A stretch of 64,000 nt of DNA from Proluteimonas luteida (lineage in GTDB: Bacteria > Pseudomonadota > Gammaproteobacteria > Xanthomonadales > Xanthomonadaceae), in the NCBI RefSeq assembly GCF_021191695.1, contig NZ_JAIWPT010000001.1, forward strand, positions 62,001-126,000, in the 5' to 3' direction. Shown here in pieces: positions 45,806-52,972 of this stretch. A model generated the notes under the pieces. It ran no database searches and was not told the DNA's origin. It saw only the letters and a program-made list of their open reading frames with translations. Every line of letters starts with the position of its first letter. Position 1 is the stretch's first letter. The position numbers and the translations under genes were made by a program.

Positions 45806-46266
45806 TGTATCTGCTTGATACCAATGTCATTTCTGAGCTGCGCAAGGCTGGTGATCGGAAGGCTGATCAGAATGTGATGGCTTGGTTCTCCGAGATTGAC
45901 GCTACCCATTGCTTCATCTCTGCGCTGACTTTGATGGAATTGGAGATCGGCATTCTGAGGGTGGAACGGCGCGATCCCACGCAAGGGGCGCGGTTGCGCA
46001 CATGGTTTGACGCGCACGTACTACCCGAGTTTGCGGAACGGACCCTGCCGGTCGATGTCTCCGTGGCGCTGCGTTGTGCTCGTTTGCATGTGCCTGATCC
46101 CCGGAGCGAAAGGGACGCGCTGATAGCTGCAACCGCCATGGTGCACGGCATGACCGTGGTTACCCGGAACGTGACTGACTTCGAACCGCTCGGTTCGCAA
46201 GTCTTGAATCCGTGGTCGGGGCAGAGCGGTCGCCTGCAAGGCGCGAAGGGGAAAAAGCGCTCTTAG
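45805..46266 (+). CDS. vapC: VapC-type PIN-domain ribonuclease toxin
   Basis: 153 aa. PIN acidic residues are in YLLDTNVISEL (Asp6), LTLMELEIGI (Glu) and RDALIAATAMVHGMTVVTRNVTDFE (two Asp). VapC toxins cleave tRNA or rRNA. A Phd rather than VapB partner is common for this branch. In the ICE the pair should act as an addiction module that keeps the element in the population. The start may be GTG 45802 or ATG 45805. Confidence 0.93.
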   Translation: MYLLDTNVISELRKAGDRKADQNVMAWFSEIDATHCFISALTLMELEIGILRVERRDPTQGARLRTWFDAHVLPEFAERTLPVDVSVALRCARLHVPDPRSERDALIAATAMVHGMTVVTRNVTDFEPLGSQVLNPWSGQSGRLQGAKGKKRS

Positions 46267-46344
46267 CGCCTCATTGTTTCCTTGAAATGGCGGTGGTGAC
46301 TGATAGCGTTTGATTCGAAGCGGGAAAGCGGGGATAGGTGGGTA

Positions 46345-46692
46345 ATGCGAAGGCTCATCTTCTATGGATGCGCTGCCTTGGGAGCAGGGATTGGTCTGCT
46401 GATCGGAGTTGCGCAAAACAGCCTTGGACTCGCGATCTTCTTTGGATTGAAACTAACGGTGGTCGGTATGGTGCTTGGAGCATTCTTCTCAAACATCGGA
46501 CGCAAATCCTCCAAGAAGGAACAAAAGGTCGAGCGGGATCTTGAGCGCGAGGAGTGGGAGCGTGCCGAGTTGGAGCGAGTCGCCCGGATGGGCAGTCACG
46601 ACACCAGTCCGGAAGAACTCACCGCAAACTACTGGCGCGACAAGGGACACCCGCCTTTCATGAATCCGGAAGACCACGATCCAAGAGGGTGA
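46345..46692 (+). CDS. Small membrane protein of the ICE
   Basis: 115 aa. Two transmembrane segments (about residues 4-22 and 28-48) are followed by a long charged helix (KKEQKVERDLEREEWERAELERV) and a C-terminal part SPEELTANYWRDKGHPPFMN. It looks like an inner-membrane protein with a cytosolic coiled coil. No family recognised. It is convergent to traG with only 12 bp between. Confidence 0.7.
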   Translation: MRRLIFYGCAALGAGIGLLIGVAQNSLGLAIFFGLKLTVVGMVLGAFFSNIGRKSSKKEQKVERDLEREEWERAELERVARMGSHDTSPEELTANYWRDKGHPPFMNPEDHDPRG

Positions 46693-46704
46693 GGGACGAC
46701 GGCA

Positions 46705-49521
46705 CTACTCGTCGTTGAATCTCTTCCTGATCGCGTCCTTCGCCCGCTGATAGAACGATCGCCCCGTGTCCCTGGCCTCTTCGGCCATGATCCTGCCGTC
46801 CTGAAGTACCTGCTTGCCGGCCTGGATTCCCAGCGACTTGCGGGTGGCGAGCGTGCCGTCTTCGGTCTCCACGACCTGGGCTTTCTCGTCGAACCGATCC
46901 TGGGATTGCTCCGCATGCTGGTTGATCTCTGCTCCGCGGCGGCGGACGTCGTCGCGGAGAGAGGAGGGCGAACCCACCCCATCCATATCTGTAAGCGTCG
47001 TGTCGAACCCGAACACGGCGTCCCGATGGCCCTGATGGCCTTGCGCGATAGCCGCGGCACGTTCGACCGAGCCGCGCTGGCCGGCGTGATGGCCATGGAC
47101 ATTGTCGAACGCCTCCGGTACCGCCGTGCCATCGCTGAATGTCCGGTTGGGGGAAAGCCCTTGGCGCGCTAGCTCCGACTCCATCATCGCGAACGCCGCC
47201 GCGCTGCTGCCGCCGTATTGCTCGGCATAGCGACGGAACATCTCCAGGTTGTGCGGATCCTGGGCGATGTCGATGGAGATCGACTCGCCACGTTCGCGCG
47301 CATTGGAGAGGCGTTCGGCGTAGGCGAGACGCTCGGCGTACGCGGCTTCCGAACGTTGCGATAGCGCTGTGGTGCTGGAAAGTCGGGAGGCTAGTTCGCG
47401 TGCCTCGTGTGCATCGGACGTGACCATGTTCACTAAGCTGCTGTCGCGCGCCAGGCGATCGCCGAACTGCTGGAACTCAGCGATCTGCTCGCTGGTCATG
47501 GAGTCGAGGACCTTGCGCTCGTCCTGCGACAGTCCCGCCATGTAGCTTTTCAATGAGCTGCTGGTCAGTCCGCCCGACGCCGTGCGAGATCCCTTCCGGC
47601 TGCTGAACGTGTAAGAGGCAGGTAGACCGAAAATCGAGTTGGCGACTTGGGACTGGCTCAAGCCTGTGCTCTCGGCGACACGCTGCGAGATATGATCCAA
47701 GCGACTTAGGCTCTCGCCGAGCTGCTCATAGCGGCTGTCCGTCGTGCCATCGCTCCGGCGGATCGATTCCAGATTGTTCAGTCCGCGGGCGAAGGTCTCG
47801 GTCAACGCTGCCGAGCGTTCCCGATTGGCTGAGATCGCCTGATTGCGGGCGCTGTCCGCCACCCGGCTCGCCTCGCTGACGTCCTGTTCAGAGACACGCA
47901 TCGACACCACGCGCGAGGCGAAGCCCTCGTTGCGCAGCAGCGACATTGCTGCGCGGCCGGTCAGCGCGTTGCTGGTCAGCGTGTTCCCGGTGATGTCGTC
48001 CTGCAAGCTGCCCATGAACGCGGACGTGCGGTTCGGCGCCAGCCGCGTCTGATCCATCGCGACGTTGCCGATGCTGACGTTCCCCGTAGCCGCGGCCCCT
48101 GTAGCGCCGGCCAGCGTGGCCTGGAGGCCCGACAGCCCACCGACCAGCGCGGTGCCGAAGTTCTCCATGCGCTTGAGCGCGCTCCATGCGATGAAGGGGA
48201 TCGCCATCGACAGGTATCCGACCACCGCTTCGCCGGAGATCGCCCGCGAGTAGATCGTGGAGGCCGTCTGCAGCGCCAACGACTTCGTGCCGGTGCCCAG
48301 GTCCGCAGCCGCCGCCAGGTCGTACGCGGCGAAGATGGTCGCCATGTAGTTCAGCACCGCGTACAGCGGCGGCCAGAGCTGGATCCAGATCAGGATAGCG
48401 GCATAGCCCTTGATCGCCAGCATCGTCTCCCGCCCGCTGGTCAGCAGAAGCAACAACACGAATAGCGGGAACAGGGCATAGCAGACCGCCTCGATGACGT
48501 TGCGGAACACCGGCAGCGCCTGTTCGGCGACCTTGCCGAAGTTGATCCAGGCCGCGTTCTGCTGCGCCGTAGCCTGGGCGCGGCCGACGGCGAGCACCAT
48601 CGCCGCAGGATCGTTGGCTCGCTGGCCAGCCAACCGGCCGGCATCATGGATGGCGTTGAGGACCGCGTTCTGCCGGATGATGTCGGCGGCCGTGGCCGAG
48701 GCGCCCGCGATCTGGTTCTTCAGGTAAGCCTGCTGGACCTGCCCGCCGATGACCGCAGCGGCGGCGCTGCCGGGCAGCGTGGGGTTGGCCTGGAAGGCGA
48801 GCCGGCCCTGGATGCGCGTGATCTGCGCCGGCAATCGGTTGTTGAGCGACAGGTAGACGTTTGGGCAGGTGTCGATGGTGCTGCCCGTGACGCTCGAGAG
48901 CGTGCTGAAGCGGGCTGGGTTTGGCGTACCGATGAGTGACCAGACGTCGTCGGACGTCGAGAACGCCGTCGGGTCGATCGTCCCGTCGATCAGGTCGTAC
49001 GCGGTGCAGTTGAGCAGATAGTTGATGGTGTCGGTGCGGAAGTTCGGATCGGGAAAGACCACCGTGCCCGTCTCCCGGATCAGTCGGTTCCCGAACATCA
49101 GTCCGCTTTGGGAGTACGCCAGTTCAGAGGGGAGGGCGCCGGGCCCCGGGATCGTCTGGAACGCGGTCTCGAACAGGCCCGTCAGCGTGTGGCCGACGGT
49201 GCTGGTCAAGCTGCCGAGCACCGCGACGCCAAACGGCACGTTGTCCACGATCTGGACGGGCGTGCTGCCGGTCTTGTCCACGATGCCGACGGTGACCTTC
49301 GGGACAATCAGTACGGAGAAGACCAGCACCACCGACGCCAGCCATTTCCAGCCGAGCAGCTTCTCTGGTGCGAAGGCGTAAGCGATCGCTGCGGCAACGA
49401 AGCCGCAGAAGGCCACGGCCGCGACCGCCGACATGTAGTCGCCGGAAGCGTGGATCGCCGCGGTGGCGTTGAAGATGCCGAACAGGCTGGCAGCGTTCTG
49501 GTAGGCGTAGATTTCCCACAT
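46705..49521 (-). CDS. traG: Conjugal transfer protein TraG (F-type, N-terminal region)
   Basis: 938 aa. The start MWEIYAYQNAASLFGIFNATAAI and the following helices (FVAAAIAYAFAPEKLLGWKWLASVV) are the TraG N-terminal domain of F-like systems. A second membrane cluster at about 370-490 (ALFPLFVLLLLLTSG, WIQLWPPLYAVLNYMATIFAAYD) is followed by a long, hydrophilic periplasmic C-terminus rich in Gln, Ser and Ala. In F, TraG acts in pilus assembly and mating-pair stabilisation. In related elements it directly follows traH; here 9 kb of cargo separates them. The start at 49521 fits the family; the frame is open 31 codons upstream. Confidence 0.92.
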   Translation of the reverse strand: MWEIYAYQNAASLFGIFNATAAIHASGDYMSAVAAVAFCGFVAAAIAYAFAPEKLLGWKWLASVVLVFSVLIVPKVTVGIVDKTGSTPVQIVDNVPFGVAVLGSLTSTVGHTLTGLFETAFQTIPGPGALPSELAYSQSGLMFGNRLIRETGTVVFPDPNFRTDTINYLLNCTAYDLIDGTIDPTAFSTSDDVWSLIGTPNPARFSTLSSVTGSTIDTCPNVYLSLNNRLPAQITRIQGRLAFQANPTLPGSAAAAVIGGQVQQAYLKNQIAGASATAADIIRQNAVLNAIHDAGRLAGQRANDPAAMVLAVGRAQATAQQNAAWINFGKVAEQALPVFRNVIEAVCYALFPLFVLLLLLTSGRETMLAIKGYAAILIWIQLWPPLYAVLNYMATIFAAYDLAAAADLGTGTKSLALQTASTIYSRAISGEAVVGYLSMAIPFIAWSALKRMENFGTALVGGLSGLQATLAGATGAAATGNVSIGNVAMDQTRLAPNRTSAFMGSLQDDITGNTLTSNALTGRAAMSLLRNEGFASRVVSMRVSEQDVSEASRVADSARNQAISANRERSAALTETFARGLNNLESIRRSDGTTDSRYEQLGESLSRLDHISQRVAESTGLSQSQVANSIFGLPASYTFSSRKGSRTASGGLTSSSLKSYMAGLSQDERKVLDSMTSEQIAEFQQFGDRLARDSSLVNMVTSDAHEARELASRLSSTTALSQRSEAAYAERLAYAERLSNARERGESISIDIAQDPHNLEMFRRYAEQYGGSSAAAFAMMESELARQGLSPNRTFSDGTAVPEAFDNVHGHHAGQRGSVERAAAIAQGHQGHRDAVFGFDTTLTDMDGVGSPSSLRDDVRRRGAEINQHAEQSQDRFDEKAQVVETEDGTLATRKSLGIQAGKQVLQDGRIMAEEARDTGRSFYQRAKDAIRKRFNDE

Positions 49522-49939
49522 GGACTTGGGAATGTTGGGGTGGGTAGGGCAGTGCGATGCAGAGCGATTCGATAACGGGATCGTCCCGACGATTGTTAGC
49601 TCCGGATGGGCCAAGGCTTCTCCAATGAAAGGATGCCTGGGCGTGTGACTGCCGTCCGCGGAGAATGGGCGTGCTTTCGCGGACGATTCGTCATTGGCAC
49701 AAGGAATTTAACGAGCCGGTGTTGGGACGTGGAACATCCGACGAAAGCTGATTCTTGCGACGCCCGAACGTTGGTACTCGAAATTGCTCGATCGTGGGCC
49801 GGCTTCTCTTGCAGCGGTTCGGCTTCGAGCCGATGAGCATGTTGATCCGCGGTGGCTCGATCCACGGACGAGGCGGTACGTTCAACTACCTGCGGTGGCC
49901 GGCACCCCGCGGCAATTTCCGTGACACGAGGAGCGAGCG
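49522..49939. other. 418-bp gap at the traG/cargo junction
   Basis: No convincing gene is seen in it. It must hold the start region of the metallophosphatase transcript and whatever sequence remains between traG and the inserted cargo. A short inverted repeat CGGTTCGGCTTCGAGCCG lies at about 49817-49834. I found no inverted or direct repeat matching the other cargo junction by eye. Confidence 0.4.
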
Positions 49940-51073
49940 ATGTGTAACCACCTTGGCAGGACTGTCGTTTGCGCGCTCTTATTCGCGCTGTCGCCGGCGC
50001 TGGCGTGGGCCGAGCCGGATGGCCCGTACCTGCTGCCGGCCGATGCTGACGGATGGACCGCGCACTGGGTCGAGCCGGATGGCGAGGGCATCCAAGTCCG
50101 GCGTGAACCGGCAACTGTCGGCGAGGAGATAGCGGTTCCGGCGATTGGCGCCCTTCCGAAGTTCTCGGTGCGGCTGCGCGGCCCTGCGGAGATCGCTCCG
50201 GACGAACTCGCGCTTCCGTCGGAGACGCCGCTACTGGTCATCGCCGACACCCACGGCGAGTACGAAATCCTGGTGGAACTGCTGCGCAGCCAAGGCGTCG
50301 TGGACGAGCGGCTGGCGTGGTCGTTCGGCACGGGCCACGTGGTCTTCCTCGGCGACGTATTCGACCGCGGCGCGCAACAGACCGAGATCCTGTGGTTGCT
50401 CTACCAACTCGAAGCGGAGGCCGCGCGTGCGGGTGGCGGTCTGCACCTGCTGCTCGGCAACCACGAGGCGCTGGTGCTGCGCGGCGACGAGCGCTACCTC
50501 AATCCGAAGTACCTGCGCACGGCGGAGGCGCTGGGCGTCGGCGCGTACGCGGATCTGTTCAGTGCGGACACCCCGCTCGGCCTGTGGCTGCGCACGCGCG
50601 CGGCCGTGCTCAAACTAGACGGCCTGTTGCTGCTGCACGGCGGCGTCTCGCCCGAGGTCGTGCGCCGCGGACTGGCGCCAGCGCAGCTCAACCGCGCGGT
50701 GCGCGATGTGCTGGCCGGCGACGCCGATCCGGTCGAGTCGGACCTGCACGGCTTCGTGATGGGCGCGGATGGGCAGCTGTGGTATCGCGGTTATTTCCCG
50801 CGCGGCGACGCGTCGCCCGGGGTGACCGATGCGGATTTGGCCGCCGCGCTGCGCCACTTCGGCGTGGATACCATCCTCGTCGGCCACACCATCGTGCCGG
50901 AAGTGACGCCGCTGTATGGCGGCAAGGTGATCGCCGTGCAGGTCTACCCGCGTCGCGACGAGGAGACCGGCGAGGCGCTGCTGGGCGCCGTGCTGCGCGA
51001 GGATGGCCGCTGGTACCGCGCCGACGTGGACGGCACGCGGGCACCCCTGCAGGTCGAGAAGGCGTCCAACTGA
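49940..51073 (+). CDS. Exported calcineurin-like metallophosphatase
   Basis: 377 aa with a signal peptide ending near LSPALAWAEPDG. Metal-binding motifs of the PPP/calcineurin-like fold are all present: VIADTHGEYE, VVFLGDVFDRG, LLLGNHEALV, LLLHGGVS and VGHTIVPEV. This is close to bacterial Shewanella-like (SLP) phosphatases. It is likely periplasmic. It is the first gene of the cargo, on the same strand as the sigma-factor cluster; a link to that system is not proven. Confidence 0.9.
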   Translation: MCNHLGRTVVCALLFALSPALAWAEPDGPYLLPADADGWTAHWVEPDGEGIQVRREPATVGEEIAVPAIGALPKFSVRLRGPAEIAPDELALPSETPLLVIADTHGEYEILVELLRSQGVVDERLAWSFGTGHVVFLGDVFDRGAQQTEILWLLYQLEAEAARAGGGLHLLLGNHEALVLRGDERYLNPKYLRTAEALGVGAYADLFSADTPLGLWLRTRAAVLKLDGLLLLHGGVSPEVVRRGLAPAQLNRAVRDVLAGDADPVESDLHGFVMGADGQLWYRGYFPRGDASPGVTDADLAAALRHFGVDTILVGHTIVPEVTPLYGGKVIAVQVYPRRDEETGEALLGAVLREDGRWYRADVDGTRAPLQVEKASN

Positions 51074-51106
51074 AGGTAGGGCATTCGCCTCGAGCGGCGT
51101 CTCCCG
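51073..51106 (+). promoter_or_regulatory. Candidate ECF-sigma promoter, copy 1 (before fecI-like gene)
   Basis: AAGGTAGGGCA (51073-51083), then 14 nt, then CGTCTCCCG (51098-51106). The same blocks with the same spacing occur before the receptor gene (52886-52919). CGTC is a common -10 core of ECF sigma factors. Inferred target: the encoded sigma factor, giving a positive feedback loop. Confidence 0.65.
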
Positions 51107-51176
51107 AACCGGATGCCGTGAAGGCGTCCCCCGTCCGTCCGCACGCCCTGTAGCGCAGGAACCCCTTGGAGAACGC

Positions 51177-51311
51177 ATGCCACCGCGCGCCGCTCCCACA
51201 CTTGCACCCGCTCGGAAGCCGCGCAATGCTTCAATGGCGACGGGCTGGGTCCCGTTATCCGCCCGCCCGATCACGGGCGCCCTTCGCCAGCTGGTTCCGG
51301 AACACGCATGA
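51177..51311 (+). CDS. Possible 44-aa leader ORF coupled to the sigma-factor gene
   Basis: An ATG with GGAG 6 nt upstream opens a 44-codon frame that ends in TGA overlapping the sigma-factor ATG by 4 nt. The product (MPPRAAPTLAPARKPRN and so on) is basic and Pro/Ala-rich and resembles no known protein. Its overlap suggests that it couples translation of the sigma factor; it may be a non-coding coincidence. The transcript from the candidate promoter would contain it. Confidence 0.4.
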   Translation: MPPRAAPTLAPARKPRNASMATGWVPLSARPITGALRQLVPEHA

Positions 51312-51880
51312 GCGCCGAGATCCGCTCGCTGTTCGATCCCGTCGCCGAAGCGCGCGACGACGGTGAGCAGGGCGATGCCGCCGCCTTTGAGGCGGTGCTG
51401 CGGCAGTGCCGCCCGGAACTGCTGGCCTACCTCTCCAGCCGCCTGCAGAATCCGGCCGACGCGGAGGATCTCGCCCAGGAGGCCTGTGCGCGCGTGCTGC
51501 AGTACCGCGACGATCCCAGCATCGCCGACATGCGGATGATGCTGTTCCGTATCGCCAACAACGTCCTCACCGACCACTATCGCCGCAGCGACCGCCGCTG
51601 CGTCAACGACCACGTGGCCCTCGATGCGATCGGCCCGCTGCAGGCACCCGAGCGTCCGCAGGCCGACCGCGTCGCCGATCAGGATGCGTTGGGCCGGCTC
51701 CGGCGCGCCATCGCGCGGCTGCCGCCCAAGTGCCAGCTCGCCTTCATGCTCAGCCGCTTCGACGGGCTCTCGCATCGTCAGATCGCCGACAAGATGCAGG
51801 TTTCCGTGAAGATGGTCGAAAAACACATCGCCCGTGCGCTGCGCGCCTGTCAATCCGCGGTAGGAGATCGCGACGCTTGA
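51308..51880 (+). CDS. ECF RNA polymerase sigma factor, FecI type
   Basis: 190 aa. Region 2 (LLAYLSSRLQNPADAEDLAQEACARVLQY, then IANNVLTDHYRRS) and region 4 (IARLPPKCQLAFMLSRFDGLSHRQIADKM then MVEKHIARAL) are complete. It belongs to the iron-starvation-type group paired with FecR. It is followed by fecR at 13 bp and then the receptor gene, the standard cell-surface signalling arrangement: a substrate-loaded receptor signals through the anti-sigma factor to release the sigma factor. Confidence 0.93.
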   Translation: MSAEIRSLFDPVAEARDDGEQGDAAAFEAVLRQCRPELLAYLSSRLQNPADAEDLAQEACARVLQYRDDPSIADMRMMLFRIANNVLTDHYRRSDRRCVNDHVALDAIGPLQAPERPQADRVADQDALGRLRRAIARLPPKCQLAFMLSRFDGLSHRQIADKMQVSVKMVEKHIARALRACQSAVGDRDA

Positions 51881-51893
51881 GCGTCATCTACCC

Positions 51894-52865
51894 ATGAGCA
51901 TGGACAAGACCCCCGACCGCATCGCCGAACAGGCCGCCGAGTATTTCGCCCGGCGCACCTCCGGCGCGCGCCGTGAACCGAGCGACGGCCTGCGGGACTG
52001 GCTGCGGGCCGATCCGCGCCACGCGCAGGCCTACGGCGAGACCCAGGTGCTGTGGGAACAGCTGGGCGAACTGCGGGACGATGACGAACTGCAGGCGCTC
52101 AAGCAGGCCCGCCTCGCCGAACTGCGCCGCGAGCGGCCGCGCAGCCGGCTGGGCGCGCCGCTGCTGGCGATGGCCGCCACGCTCGTGTTGCTGCTCGGCG
52201 GCTACGTCGTGTACCTGCGCGATTTCGGCGCGGAACCGCCGGTGCCCTATGCCACCATGCTGGGCGAACAGCGCACCGAACGCCTGCAGGATGGCTCGCA
52301 ACTCGTCCTCAACACCGATACAGCGGTGCAGGCCGCCTACACCCGCAGCCGGCGCGAGATCGAGCTGCTGCGCGGCGAGGCCCAGTTCAATGTCGCGCAC
52401 GACGCCGCCCGCCCCTTCGTGGTGAAGGTGGGCGAGGGCAGCGTGACCGCGCTTGGCACCCGCTTCCAGGTGCGCCGGGAGGCGGACGCCACGCTGGTCA
52501 CCCTGCTCGAAGGCAGCGTGGAAGTCGCCTTCGGCCAGCAGCGTCACCTGCTGCGGCCCGACGAGCAGGCACGCCTATCTGCGGCCGACGGCCTCGTCGT
52601 GGCCCGCATCGACCCCGACGCCGTCAGCGGCTGGCTCGACGGCTGGCTGCGCTTCCGCGCCACGCCGCTGGAACAGGTGATCGCCGAGGCCAACCGCTAC
52701 TCGCCGCGCAAGCTGCGCCTGGGCAGCCCGGAACTGGCCGGCGTGGAAATGAACGGCACGTTTCGCACCGGCAAGAGCGAGGCCATCGCCGCGGCGGCCG
52801 CCATGATCCTGCCGGTGCGCGTGGACGACAGCGGCGAGGACATCGTGCTGCTGCCGCTGCAGTAG
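51894..52865 (+). CDS. FecR-family anti-sigma factor / signal transducer
   Basis: 323 aa. The cytosolic N-terminus has the DUF4880 pattern (AAEYFARRTSGARREPSDGLRDWL). One transmembrane helix follows at about residues 90-107 (LLAMAATLVLLLGGYVVYL). The periplasmic FecR domain contains TERLQDGSQLVLNTDTAV and GTRFQVRREADATLVTLLEGSVEV. A C-terminal STN-like segment (TPLEQVIAEANRYSPRKLRLG) meets the receptor's signalling domain. Lies between sigma factor and receptor. Confidence 0.93.
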   Translation: MSMDKTPDRIAEQAAEYFARRTSGARREPSDGLRDWLRADPRHAQAYGETQVLWEQLGELRDDDELQALKQARLAELRRERPRSRLGAPLLAMAATLVLLLGGYVVYLRDFGAEPPVPYATMLGEQRTERLQDGSQLVLNTDTAVQAAYTRSRREIELLRGEAQFNVAHDAARPFVVKVGEGSVTALGTRFQVRREADATLVTLLEGSVEVAFGQQRHLLRPDEQARLSAADGLVVARIDPDAVSGWLDGWLRFRATPLEQVIAEANRYSPRKLRLGSPELAGVEMNGTFRTGKSEAIAAAAAMILPVRVDDSGEDIVLLPLQ

Positions 52866-52885
52866 CCGCCGCGCACTCGAAATCC

Positions 52886-52919
52886 GAGGTAGGGCAACCG
52901 GTGTCCACGTCGTCTCCCG
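52886..52919 (+). promoter_or_regulatory. Candidate ECF-sigma promoter, copy 2 (before receptor gene)
   Basis: GAGGTAGGGCA (52886-52896), then 14 nt, then CGTCTCCCG (52911-52919). It matches copy 1 at 19 of 20 block positions with equal spacing. Transcription would start near 52925, so the upstream GTG frame at 52901 cannot be the real start of the receptor and the ATG at 52973 is favoured. Confidence 0.65.
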
Positions 52920-52972
52920 CAGAGAGCATGACGGCGCAATCCCGCGCCGCGGCGACCTGGGGAAAAGCGATC

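Noticed and set aside
49542..49551. GGGTAGGGCA as a third copy of the ECF promoter motif
   Set aside because: The second block (CGTCTCCCG) is absent at the right distance; GATTCGATA is found there instead.
51177..51311. Leader ORF as a lasso-peptide precursor
   Set aside because: A core beginning GALRQLVPE would place Glu at position 9, but the tail would be only two residues, the usual Thr is at the wrong place, and no cyclase or protease gene is near.
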